DNA of 64,000 bases, from contig CALMZO010000252.1 in assembly GCA_937870825.1 (NCBI GenBank), forward strand, positions 19,935-83,934, written 5' to 3'. Shown piece after piece: positions 44,139 to 51,783 of the stretch. The stretch comes from an uncultured Chloroflexota bacterium (GTDB lineage Bacteria > Chloroflexota > Anaerolineae > UBA4142 > SHND01). The position numbers and the translations under genes are program-made. The notes beneath the pieces are model-generated. The model made no database searches. It was given only the letters and a program-made list of their open reading frames with translations, and had not been told where the DNA came from. The number at the start of each line of letters is the position of its first letter. Within the stretch, counting starts at the first letter, position 1.

Positions 44139-45307
44139 TCTCTATTCAATTCATTCATCACCGTCTGCAAATCTTTATCCCCGCGTCCCGACAAATTCAC
44201 AAGCACCACATCATCACGCGACATGTTCGGCGCGCGTTTCAAAACTTCGGCTACCGCGTGCGCGGATTCGAGCGCGGGAATGATGCCTTCGTAATGCGAA
44301 ATTTTTTGGAACGCGTCCAATGCCTCTTCATCCGTCGCATACGTGTACCCCGCGCGTTCGTTTTCAAAAAATTCCGCGTGTTCGGGACCGACGGCAGGAT
44401 AATCCAAGCCCGCGCTGATGGAATGTGTCTCGCGCACTTGCCCGTCATCCGTTTGCAAAAGATACGTGTACGTCCCGTGCAACACACCAACCCCGCGTTC
44501 GGCAAAACGCGCCGCATGTTTTCCCGATTCTATCCCGCGCCCGCCCGCTTCGACGCCAATCATTTCCACTTTGTCATTGCGAAACGCGTCAAACAGTCCA
44601 ATCGAATTGCTTCCGCCGCCAACACACGCAATCAACGTCGTCGGCAATTTTCCTTCCGCGTCTTGCAATTGCTGTTTTGCCTCGCGCCCAATCACACTTT
44701 GAAATTCGCGCACCATTGTCGGGTACGGATGCGGACCGAGGGCAGAACCGAGAAGATAATGCGTCCTGCGAACATTCGTCACCCAATCGCGCAGTGCTTC
44801 GTTAATCGCATCTTTCAAGGTGCGGCTGCCCGCGTTCACTTCGCGCACCTCCGCGCCGAGCAATTTCATACGAAACACATTTGGCTGCTGACGCTTGATG
44901 TCGTCCGTTCCCATGTACACCACACATTCGAGCCCCAACATCGCGCAGGTTGCCGCCGTCGCGACGCCGTGCTGCCCCGCGCCGGTTTCCGCGACGATGC
45001 GCGTTTTGTTCATCCGTTTCGCCAACAAACCTTGCCCCAGCGCGTTGTTGATTTTGTGCGCGCCTGTGTGCGCCAAATCTTCGCGCTTGAAATAAATTTT
45101 CGCGCCGCCGCACAAGTCCGTCAATCGTTTCGCAAAATACAACGGCGTCGGACGCCCCACAAATTTTTGCAGCAATTCGTCAAACTCGCGCGCAAAATTT
45201 TCATCGCGTTTCGCTTCTTCGTACGCGCCTTCCAGTTCTGCGAGCGCGGGCATCAACGTTTCGGGAACGTATTGACCGCCGAATTTTCCAAAGCGACCTT
45301 TGCTCAT
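44114..45307 (-). CDS. trpB: Tryptophan synthase beta chain (TrpB1)
   Basis: 397 aa from the ATG at 45307 ([16 protein letters not shown]). [17 protein letters not shown] carries the PLP lysine, [10 protein letters not shown] and [13 protein letters not shown] the phosphate and cofactor contacts. It makes tryptophan from indole and serine in complex with TrpA. I reject the in-frame start 13 codons upstream because it lies in a hairpin. The C-terminal STVNSQQ is repeat-encoded and is an oddity of this copy. Confidence 0.97.
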   Translation of the reverse strand: MSKGRFGKFGGQYVPETLMPALAELEGAYEEAKRDENFAREFDELLQKFVGRPTPLYFAKRLTDLCGGAKIYFKREDLAHTGAHKINNALGQGLLAKRMNKTRIVAETGAGQHGVATAATCAMLGLECVVYMGTDDIKRQQPNVFRMKLLGAEVREVNAGSRTLKDAINEALRDWVTNVRRTHYLLGSALGPHPYPTMVREFQSVIGREAKQQLQDAEGKLPTTLIACVGGGSNSIGLFDAFRNDKVEMIGVEAGGRGIESGKHAARFAERGVGVLHGTYTYLLQTDDGQVRETHSISAGLDYPAVGPEHAEFFENERAGYTYATDEEALDAFQKISHYEGIIPALESAHAVAEVLKRAPNMSRDDVVLVNLSGRGDKDLQTVMNELNRESTVNSQQ

Positions 45308-45320
45308 GTTGTGACTGGGC

Positions 45321-45360
45321 GACAAGGTGACAAGGTGAATTATCACCTTGTCACCTTGTC
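45321..45360. repeat. Perfect hairpin at the trpF/trpB junction
   Basis: An 18-bp perfect stem (45321-45338 with 45343-45360) of GGTGACAA octamers with an ATTA loop. It overlaps the last codons of trpF and lies 14 bases before the trpB start, where it could affect trpB translation. Confidence 0.95.
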
Positions 45361-45994
45361 ACCTCTTTACCCGTTCAATGAACTCTCTCACTTTCGCATG
45401 GTCTTTCAATCCCGGCGCGCGTTCCACTCCGCTCGAAACATCCACCCCAAACGGCTGCACCATTTCAATTGCCTCGCGCACATTTTCGGGATTCAAGCCG
45501 CCTGCAAGCAAAATCGGAAACTCTCTGGCAATTTCGCGCGCCACACTCCAGTCGGCAATGATTCCATTTCCGCCGGGCAATTTCGCAGGCGGCGCGTCGA
45601 CGATGAACGCGGGCATGTTTCCATCCACCGCCGCGCGATAGTTTGCCATCAATGCGCGCGCCGTGTCAAGGTCAGTTGCCTGAAGAGATTTGTATGCGCG
45701 CGTTCCAAATTCACGCACAAATTCCGGTGACTCTTTCCCATGCAATTGCGCCAAATCAAGCGACGCGGTTTCCATCACACCGCGAACGTGTTCAAGCGAT
45801 TCATTGACAAAAACACCAACGAAGCGGACGAACGACGAACGACGAACGACGGAAATAATTTCGAATGCGCGTTCAGGCGTCACGTAACGCGGACTCGGCG
45901 GATAAAAAATAAAGCCGAGCATGTCCGCGCCCGCCTCCATCGCCGCACGCGCATCATCAACGTTGGTGATGCCGCAGATTTTGACAACAGTCAT
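45359..45994 (-). CDS. trpF: Phosphoribosylanthranilate isomerase
   Basis: 211 aa. VVKICGITNVDDARAA carries the catalytic Cys, ILLAGGLNPENV the phosphate site, and FGVDVSSGVERAPGLKDHAKV the C-terminal Asp region. The segment RRSSFVR before FVGVFVN is encoded by four GACGAAC heptamers, in frame, where relatives usually have a short loop. The ATG is itself part of the heptamer array that fills the trpC-trpF gap. Confidence 0.96.
   Translation of the reverse strand: MTVVKICGITNVDDARAAMEAGADMLGFIFYPPSPRYVTPERAFEIISVVRRSSFVRFVGVFVNESLEHVRGVMETASLDLAQLHGKESPEFVREFGTRAYKSLQATDLDTARALMANYRAAVDGNMPAFIVDAPPAKLPGGNGIIADWSVAREIAREFPILLAGGLNPENVREAIEMVQPFGVDVSSGVERAPGLKDHAKVREFIERVKR
45827..45854. repeat. 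Heptamer array GACGAAC inside trpF
   Basis: Units GACGAAC, GACGAAC, GACGAAC, GACGGAA in register, encoding RRSSFVR on the minus strand. Confidence 0.9.
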
Positions 45995-46049
45995 TCGTCA
46001 TTCGTCGTTCGTCGTTCATCGTTCGTCATTCGTCATTCGTCATTCGTCT
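45994..46049. repeat. Heptamer array TTCGTCA, eight units, at the trpC/trpF junction
   Basis: Eight units (TTCGTCA, TTCGTCG, TTCGTCG, TTCATCG, TTCGTCA, TTCGTCA, TTCGTCA, TTCGTCT). The stop of trpC (46040-46042) and the first base of the trpF start codon fall in the array. Confidence 0.95.
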
Positions 46050-46837
46050 TGCTTCACGCTCGCCAACTCGCGCACCTTTTCCCCCACATCCTCCGCGCGC
46101 ATCAACGCCTCGCCCACCAACACTGCGTCCGCGCCCGCATGCGCCGCGCGTTCCACATCCGCGCGCGAAAAAATTCCGCTCTCACTCACAATGAGAGATT
46201 TCTCGCTGACGCTCGCAATGACAGGCGCGAGATTTTCTGTGACTGCCAAGTCCAATGTGAAATCCGCGAGATTGCGATTGTTGATGCCGATGATGTGTGC
46301 GTCCGATTTCAGCGCGCGTTCGAGTTCGCGTTCGTCGTGGATTTCCACCAACGCCGCCATATCGAGCGATTCGGCAAGCAGACGATAGTCGCGCAGTTGC
46401 GCGTCGCTCAGGATTCGCACAATCAACAATATCGCGTCGGCTTGCAGCGCGCGCGATTCGTACACTTGATATTCGTCAATGATGAAATCTTTACGCAGCA
46501 GCGGAACATCCGCGCCGACGCGCGCGCCTTTCAAGTTGTTCAAGTCGCCTTTGAAAAATTGCCTGTCCGTGAGTACCGAAATCGCGGCGGCACCGTTTTC
46601 ATCGTACACACGCGCGATTTTTACAGGGTCTGCGTTCGCGTTCAAATCGCCGCGCGAAGGCGACGCGGGCTTGATTTCGGCGATGAGCGCGACGAATTGC
46701 GAGTTGCGAATCGCGTCCGCGAAATTTTTTACGGGCGGCGAATTTTCCGCGCGCGCGCGAAACTCATTCAACGAAATCCGCGCGCGGCGTTTTTCGATTT
46801 CGGCGCGTTTTACGCGGACGATCTCATCGAGAATCAT
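46040..46837 (-). CDS. trpC: Indole-3-glycerol phosphate synthase
   Basis: 265 aa. FVALIAEIKPASPSRG (catalytic Lys and Glu region), VLTDRQFFKGDLNNL, LLRKDFIIDEYQVYESRALQADAIL and IGINNRNLADFTLDL are the IGPS signature. It converts CdRP to indole-3-glycerol phosphate. The last residues (KQDE) and the stop codon are written by the heptamer array that follows. Confidence 0.97.
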   Translation of the reverse strand: MILDEIVRVKRAEIEKRRARISLNEFRARAENSPPVKNFADAIRNSQFVALIAEIKPASPSRGDLNANADPVKIARVYDENGAAAISVLTDRQFFKGDLNNLKGARVGADVPLLRKDFIIDEYQVYESRALQADAILLIVRILSDAQLRDYRLLAESLDMAALVEIHDERELERALKSDAHIIGINNRNLADFTLDLAVTENLAPVIASVSEKSLIVSESGIFSRADVERAAHAGADAVLVGEALMRAEDVGEKVRELASVKQDE

Positions 46838-46841
46838 GGCG

Positions 46842-46905
46842 AGGTATCAGGTAGCAAGCAGCAGGGCAGCAAACGACAAATGACGAGTGACGTTTCACGT
46901 TTGAC
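46842..46905. repeat. Mixed heptamer array at the trpD/trpC junction
   Basis: Units AGGTATC, AGGTAGC, AAGCAGC, an eight-base AGGGCAGC, then AAACGAC, AAATGAC, GAGTGAC, GTTTCAC, GTTTGAC. Two unit families meet here. The trpD stop codon lies in the right part. Confidence 0.85.
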
Positions 46906-48586
46906 GGAACGAATTGCTCAACGCGACCAGATTTTCCATCGCCGCATACGCGCGTCCCGAATCAATCGCGTCGTTCGCGCGTTCCAGCCCTTCCGGCAAA
47001 TCCTTTGCTTTGCCGCCCGCGACGAGCGCGGCGGCGGCGTTCAACATGACAACATTTCTTTTTGCGCCGCGTTCGTCGCCGGACAAAATTTGACGCGCGA
47101 TGTTTGCATTGACTTGAGGAGTGCCGCCGCGCAATTCATCGCGGTGCGCGCGTCCGAGTCCAAGTTCACGCGCGTCGAGTGTTTCTTGATGCACGATGCC
47201 GTTGGTAAAATAGGTGATGTGATTTTCAGAAGTGGTCGTGAGTTCGTCGAGACCGTCCGCGCTGTGAAAGACAAATGCCGCGCGGCTGCCGAGGGATTTT
47301 AACACATGCGCCATTGTTCCGGCGTACGCGCCGTCAAAGACGCCGATGATTTGTGCGGGCGCATACGCGGGATTCGTCAACGGTCCCAAAAGGTTGAACA
47401 CGGTACGCACGCCGAGTTCTTTGCGAACGGGCGCGACATTTTTCATTGCCGGATGCAACTTGGGCGCAAACAAAAAACCGATGCCCACTTCGTCAATGCA
47501 GCGCGCGCTTTGTTCAGGCATCAAATCGAAATTCACGCCGAGCGCTTCCAACACGTCCGCGCTGCCCGATTGTCCCGAAATTGCGCGGTTGCCGTGTTTC
47601 GCCACGCCGAGGCCCGCGCCCGCAATGACGAACGCGGCAGTGGTGGAAATGTTGAACGTCCCCGATTTGTCGCCGCCCGTGCCTGCGGTGTCCACCAAAT
47701 CGGTGCGTTGCGGAGTTACGCGCACGGCTTTGTCGCGCATCACGCGCGCGCAGCCCGCGATTTCCTCCATCGTTTCCCCTTTCAAACGTAACGCGACGAG
47801 AAACGCGGACATTTGCGCGGGCGTTGCGACGCCATCCATGATTTCTTGCATCACGGTTTCCGCTTCGAGTTGCGACAGATTTTTTCCTTCCATCAATTTG
47901 GCGATGGCTTCGCGTATCATGACTGGCTCCTTGGTGAAAGTAGTAGGTAGCAAGTTGGAAGTAGTAGGGTCGGGCGCGGTCAAGCTGGCGCGAGACGTGC
48001 TACTTGCTGCCTGATACTTGCTACTTGCTACTTGCAAAAAATTTTTCAACAACTGTTTCCCATGCGGTGTGAGTACCGATTCGGGATGAAATTGCACGCC
48101 GTACATTGGCGCGGTCTTGTGCTGCAAACCCATCACTTCGCCCTGGTCGGTGAACGCGGTGACGACGAGCGGTTCGGGCAACGGTTCTTGCACAATCAGC
48201 GAGTGATAACGTCCCGCTTCAAACGGATTCGGCATTCCTTCAAACAAGCCGCGCCCGCGATGAAACACGCGCGAGGTTTTGCCGTGCATGAGTCGCGGCG
48301 CGCGCGTGACGTTTCCGCCGAACACATGCCCCATACATTGATGCCCCAAACACACGCCGAGAATCGGAATCGTTTGATGCAATTCGCGAATCACCTCATT
48401 CGACACCCCCGCTTCGGTCGGGTCACCGGGTCCGGGCGAGATGACGATGTGTGATGGATTCAGCGCGCGAATTTCGTCGAGCGTGATTTGGTCATTGCGA
48501 AACACGCGCAGCGTCGCGCCGAGTTCGCCGAGATACTGCACGAGGTTGTAGGTGAATGAATCATAGTTATCAATGACGACGATCAT
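46895..48586 (-). CDS. trpGD: TrpG-TrpD fusion: anthranilate synthase glutaminase plus phosphoribosyltransferase
   Basis: 563 aa. Residues 1-185 are Trp[12 protein letters not shown] (Cys79 nucleophile) and VQFHPES (His167, Glu169). Residues 223-563 are Trp[25 protein letters not shown] and [21 protein letters not shown] (phosphoribosyl-pyrophosphate site). The 37-residue linker ([14 protein letters not shown] and onward) is translated repeat DNA. TrpD keeps its own ATG at 47920 with AAGGAG six bases upstream, so separate translation is possible as well. TrpG passes ammonia to TrpE; TrpD makes phosphoribosylanthranilate. Confidence 0.93.
   Translation of the reverse strand: MIVVIDNYDSFTYNLVQYLGELGATLRVFRNDQITLDEIRALNPSHIVISPGPGDPTEAGVSNEVIRELHQTIPILGVCLGHQCMGHVFGGNVTRAPRLMHGKTSRVFHRGRGLFEGMPNPFEAGRYHSLIVQEPLPEPLVVTAFTDQGEVMGLQHKTAPMYGVQFHPESVLTPHGKQLLKNFLQVASSKYQAASSTSRASLTAPDPTTSNLLPTTFTKEPVMIREAIAKLMEGKNLSQLEAETVMQEIMDGVATPAQMSAFLVALRLKGETMEEIAGCARVMRDKAVRVTPQRTDLVDTAGTGGDKSGTFNISTTAAFVIAGAGLGVAKHGNRAISGQSGSADVLEALGVNFDLMPEQSARCIDEVGIGFLFAPKLHPAMKNVAPVRKELGVRTVFNLLGPLTNPAYAPAQIIGVFDGAYAGTMAHVLKSLGSRAAFVFHSADGLDELTTTSENHITYFTNGIVHQETLDARELGLGRAHRDELRGGTPQVNANIARQILSGDERGAKRNVVMLNAAAALVAGGKAKDLPEGLERANDAIDSGRAYAAMENLVALSNSFRQT
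47927..47932 (-). promoter_or_regulatory. Internal Shine-Dalgarno of trpD
   Basis: AAGGAG on the minus strand, six bases before an in-frame ATG at 47920 ([12 protein letters not shown]), the natural TrpD N-terminus. It shows that trpD was, or still is, started independently inside the fused frame. Confidence 0.8.
47934..48036. repeat. Heptamer arrays forming the trpG-trpD linker
   Basis: Right part: CTTGCTA-type units (ACTTGCTGCCTGATACTTGC, then TACTTGCTACTTGC). Left part: the inverted AGTAGTAGGTAGCAAG. The open frame across this region joins trpG to trpD. Confidence 0.9.
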
Positions 48587-48603
48587 GTTTTGCTCCTGTT
48601 GCG

Positions 48604-48652
48604 AGTAGTAGGTAGCAAGTAGTAAGGATAACTTGATACTTGATACCTGCTA
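48604..48652. repeat. Heptamer array at the trpE/trpG junction, seven units
   Basis: Units AGTAGTA, GGTAGCA, AGTAGTA, AGGATAA, CTTGATA, CTTGATA, CCTGCTA, with the right half roughly inverted to the left. The trpE stop codon lies at the right edge. Confidence 0.9.
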
Positions 48653-50182
48653 CACTTCCTCCTCTGCCATTCGAATCGCCTCTGCCAATGCTTTTGCCTT
48701 GTTCACACATTCCTGATGCTCTTGTTCAGGAATCGAATCGGCGACGATGCCCGCGCCCGCTTGAATGTAGGCGTGATTGCCGCGCATGACGATGGTGCGA
48801 ATCGTGATGCACAAGTCCATGTTGCCTTGCGCGTGTTCGTTTGGAAATCCGAAATAGCCCACCGCGCCCGCGTACGGACCGCGCTGCGCGTTTTCCAACG
48901 CGTCAATAATTTCCATCGCGCGCACTTTGGGCGCACCGGAAAGGGTGCCTGCGGGAAACGTCGCGCGCACCAAATCGAACGCGTCGTACTCGCCGCGCAG
49001 TTTTCCGACGACGCGCGAAACGAGATGCATCACATGCGAATAGCGTTCGACGACGGCGTAATCTTGAACCTTCACCGAACCGAATTCACACACCCGCCCC
49101 AAATCGTTGCGTCCCAAATCTACCAACATCACATGCTCCGCGCGCTCCTTCGGGTCGGCGCGCAATTCATTTTCCAATTCCGCATCATCTTGTTCATTCG
49201 CGCCGCGTCGGCGTGTGCCCGCAATCGGATTCAATTGCGCGATGCCGTCTTCCAAACGCACCAACATTTCGGGCGACGCGCCGACGAATTGTGTGCGCAC
49301 GTCTTCCGAGTGCGAGAAATCGAGAAAGAACATGTACGGCGACGGATTCAATCTTCGCAGCGCGCGATAAATTTCAAATGCTTCGGCGTGCGTCTCGCGT
49401 TCAAAACGCTGCGACAGCACCACTTGAAAAATATCGCCTGCCGCGATGTGTTCTTGCGCCGCGCGCACCATGTCGCAATAACGTTCGGGCGTCACGTTCG
49501 ATTTGAGTTCAAAGCCGTTTGCGACACTGCCGCGCATCGGTGGATACAAAGATTGCCGAAGACGCGCGATGAGTTGATTCACGCGCGCCGCCGCTTCGTC
49601 GTAGGCTTTCAACGCGTCATCGTTGATGTGCGCGTTCGCAATCACGAGCATTCGATGTTTCACATGGTCGAACGCGATGATGGTATCGGCGAGCATAAAC
49701 ATTGCTTCGGGCAAATCGCGCAAGGGGTACTCTTGATAATTCCCGTTGCGGTGCGCGCGAATCCGCTCAAATTGATTGACGATGTCGTACGTGAGAAAGC
49801 CCACCGCGCCGCCGGTGAAACGCGGCAGGCCGGGAACAGAGACCGCGCGAAAATTTTTCAACACGTCGCGGACGGCGGAGAGAGAATCGCTGTTTCCCTT
49901 ATTTCCCTCAGTTCCTTCTTTTTCCTCGTTAGAGGGGAAAGAAGGGAAATGAGGGATGCCGCGCGTTGTGATAATTTGCGAGGGATTGATTCCGATGAAC
50001 GAATAGCGCGCAATTTGTTCGCCGCCTTCCACCGATTCGAGCAAAAAGGAATTCCCATTCCCGCGCAATTTGAGATAGACGGAAACCGGTGTTTCCAAAT
50101 CGGCGGGCAGTTCGCGAAAGACGGGTACGAGATTGCCGCGTTGTGCGTATTCGAGAAATTCGTCGCGTGATGGTTGGAACAT
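48650..50182 (-). CDS. trpE: Anthranilate synthase component I
   Basis: 510 aa. The N-terminal FLLESVEGGEQIARYSFIG is the Trp feedback-binding region. The chorismate-binding core has FFLDFSHSEDVRTQFVGASPEMLVR, NPIAGTRRRG, LVDLGRNDLGRV, FPAGTLSGAPKVRAME and IQAGAGIVADS. It makes anthranilate from chorismate with ammonia from TrpG. The loop HFPSFPSNEEKEGTEGNKGN (about residues 97-116) is encoded by a palindromic nine-base repeat (49889-49955), an in-frame insertion. First gene after the T-box leader. Confidence 0.97.
   Translation of the reverse strand: MFQPSRDEFLEYAQRGNLVPVFRELPADLETPVSVYLKLRGNGNSFLLESVEGGEQIARYSFIGINPSQIITTRGIPHFPSFPSNEEKEGTEGNKGNSDSLSAVRDVLKNFRAVSVPGLPRFTGGAVGFLTYDIVNQFERIRAHRNGNYQEYPLRDLPEAMFMLADTIIAFDHVKHRMLVIANAHINDDALKAYDEAAARVNQLIARLRQSLYPPMRGSVANGFELKSNVTPERYCDMVRAAQEHIAAGDIFQVVLSQRFERETHAEAFEIYRALRRLNPSPYMFFLDFSHSEDVRTQFVGASPEMLVRLEDGIAQLNPIAGTRRRGANEQDDAELENELRADPKERAEHVMLVDLGRNDLGRVCEFGSVKVQDYAVVERYSHVMHLVSRVVGKLRGEYDAFDLVRATFPAGTLSGAPKVRAMEIIDALENAQRGPYAGAVGYFGFPNEHAQGNMDLCITIRTIVMRGNHAYIQAGAGIVADSIPEQEHQECVNKAKALAEAIRMAEEEV
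49889..49955. repeat. Nine-base inverted repeat inside trpE
   Basis: TTTCCCTTATTTCCCTCAG then TTCCTTCTTTTTCCTC on the left, GTTA loop, GAGGGGAAAGAAGGG then AAATGAGGG on the right. Similar to the arms at 39228-39340. Confidence 0.85.
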
Positions 50183-50194
50183 GCTGCCTCACCC

Positions 50195-50240
50195 CTAACC
50201 CCTCTCCTCAATTTCAGAGCGCGAAATTGAGGAGAGGGGG
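50195..50240. repeat. CCTCACCCC-type palindrome
   Basis: CCTCTCCTCAATTTC and GAAATTGAGGAGAGG arms preceded by CCTCACCCCTAACC, between the T-box terminator and the trpE start. Confidence 0.85.
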
Positions 50241-50254
50241 ATGCGGAAGGAAAT

Positions 50255-50287
50255 AAAAAAGCGCTCATCCCGAAAGGGACGAGCGCT
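50255..50287 (-). terminator. T-box terminator
   Basis: A 12-bp G+C-rich stem with a TTTC loop followed by TTTTTT on the minus strand, mutually exclusive with the T-box antiterminator. Confidence 0.9.
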
Positions 50288-50654
50288 GCATCTATCCAAT
50301 GCGTACCCGTGGTACCACCCTAATTGAGAACTGACCAGACCTTTGAGGTTTTGGAAACCTCAAAGGTCTCCACTGCTCGAAACAAAAAATCCGTCGCGGT
50401 GCGACGGAAATGGTTGAGCCAGTCTCACTCTTGCGGGGACTTGAATCCTTCGGATTCGACATCCCTTCAGCCGCGATAACGGGGGCGTTTTCCGTTGGAA
50501 TTTACTTGATGTTGGGTGGAGACGAATCGTCACCCTTACACGTTGGATTCCAAGACTCGGCAGTCCATTCGGCGTTCTCGTAATTGTCCGTCTCGCATCC
50601 TTACACGGACTTTCTGAAATTCGTAAAACGCGTACTCGTCTGCGTCGGCGTCTT
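50255..50654 (-). ncRNA. T-box riboswitch, tRNA-Trp, controlling the trp operon
   Basis: Read on the minus strand. Stem I runs from 50654 to 50552 (AAGAC with GTCTT, then GCAG with CTGC). The specifier loop has the AGUA side opposite GAAUGGA, giving the codon UGG at 50567-50565. The apical hairpin is GTCCGT / ACGGAC with GGATGCGAG. The T-box sequence AGGGTGGTACCACGG is at 50321-50307. The terminator has AGCGCTCGTCCC paired with GGGATGAGCGCT and a T-run (50287-50255). Uncharged tRNA-Trp should stabilise the antiterminator and allow trpE transcription. All expected parts are present. Confidence 0.96.
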
Positions 50655-50681
50655 TTTCAATTGTATCGAATTGTTGGCGGT

Positions 50682-50710
50682 ACTATAGCAGAAGGGGGGA
50701 GGCGTGTCAA
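50682..50710 (-). promoter_or_regulatory. Promoter of the trp operon
   Basis: On the minus strand TTGACA (50710-50705), a 17-base spacer, TATAGT (50687-50682). Transcription would start near 50675, about 20 bases before stem I. The -35 overlaps the stop codon of the upstream transglycosylase gene. Confidence 0.88.
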
Positions 50711-51777
50711 GCGCGAATTTTGCTGTTGGCGCGAATTTTGCTCGGCTCCTGATTCTTTGTTGCGAGAATTTTGTCAACGAGTGGTTTGTAAATGGAGTTC
50801 GTTAAGTGCTTTTGATACCATGTTTCGTAACTGTTTTTCTCCAAATGTCTTTGAATTAGAGCCACTTCCTCAAACAATATATAAAGGTTGTGAATTGCGC
50901 GATTATTGAACCCTTCAGTTTTATTCTTCTTTAGACCGTTCAACCCATACCTTGTGCATGACGGACAAGTACACGATCGTAATTCCTCTATCTCGCGCTT
51001 TGAGACTTCGCGGACATTCCAGTTTCCCAATTTTGCTACTTGACGATCTCCTGTACCTGGAAGTTGAATAATCCCTCGAATGGCTCGATTTCGCCAGCCT
51101 GAGGAATCCATCGAATCAAGTTGAAGTAATGCCGCAACATGTAGAGTAGATACCCCACCGATTCCAAAAACATGAATTCGTTTGCCTGCTAGTTTTTTTC
51201 TTACATTCATAATACTCTCAATGATTTCATCGTGGGCAGGTGCATTTGGTGATCGCAAAAGATTTGGGACAAGTCCACCCAGCCCAAACTCTTTTTTTTG
51301 TCCAAGTTGCGGGTTCTGCTTTATTGATTCCAAATAATTTTCCAAATAGCGACCAACATGAAGGATGGGCACATATCCGTCATGGCGATATGCCTCGTTC
51401 ATTTTCATCGTGCGTTGATAAAATCCACGTTGTTTTTGAGTCGACATACTCGGTGCTGGAATATAGTCTTTGGGTATGGGATACCAATCTGGTTTTGCCT
51501 CTTCTACAAATTTTGTATAGTCACTTTCTCTTACATGCCATTCCTTTGATAAGGCTTTAAAAGCGCCATTATCCAAGAACACTTGGACGCGGCCCCTAGG
51601 TACTCCAAGAAATTCGTGAATGCCATTATCCATCGCGCGTTTGCGTGCGGTACGGGACGCGTGAAAATCAGCATATGAGACCATCAACGCTTTCGCTTGT
51701 GGAAGATAGTATTCGGATTGATTATCCCAAAAGCGGGGATTGAGACTTTTGAGAGAGATTCCTGGAACGATTAGCAT
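50707..51777 (-). CDS. TGT-superfamily (DpdA-like) guanine transglycosylase
   Basis: 356 aa. VQVFLDNGAFKALS (Asp69) matches the DSGGFQ loop of tRNA-guanine transglycosylases. HVFGIGGVSTLHVAALLQLD and DSMDSSGWRNRA (Asp221, Asp224) match the GIG...DMFDCV region with the nucleophilic Asp. CTCPSC (269, 271, 274) plus His296 make the CxCxxC...H zinc site. The protein is not a normal Tgt: the queuine pocket differs and length and ends resemble DpdA, which inserts preQ0 into DNA. A tRNA role is the alternative. The C-terminus ends in a duplicated SKIRA. Base composition is poorer in CGCG than flanking genes. Confidence 0.78.
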   Translation of the reverse strand: MLIVPGISLKSLNPRFWDNQSEYYLPQAKALMVSYADFHASRTARKRAMDNGIHEFLGVPRGRVQVFLDNGAFKALSKEWHVRESDYTKFVEEAKPDWYPIPKDYIPAPSMSTQKQRGFYQRTMKMNEAYRHDGYVPILHVGRYLENYLESIKQNPQLGQKKEFGLGGLVPNLLRSPNAPAHDEIIESIMNVRKKLAGKRIHVFGIGGVSTLHVAALLQLDSMDSSGWRNRAIRGIIQLPGTGDRQVAKLGNWNVREVSKREIEELRSCTCPSCTRYGLNGLKKNKTEGFNNRAIHNLYILFEEVALIQRHLEKNSYETWYQKHLTNSIYKPLVDKILATKNQEPSKIRANSKIRA

Positions 51778-51783
51778 TCTGGT

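Noticed and set aside
45308..45346. Upstream start for trpB
   Set aside because: It would translate the hairpin; the usual TrpB N-terminus begins at 45307.
44258..45730. 490-codon open frame antisense to trpB and trpF
   Set aside because: It covers two certain genes and has no recognisable content.
48716..50170. 484-codon open frame antisense to trpE
   Set aside because: Shadow of trpE; composition typical of antisense reading.
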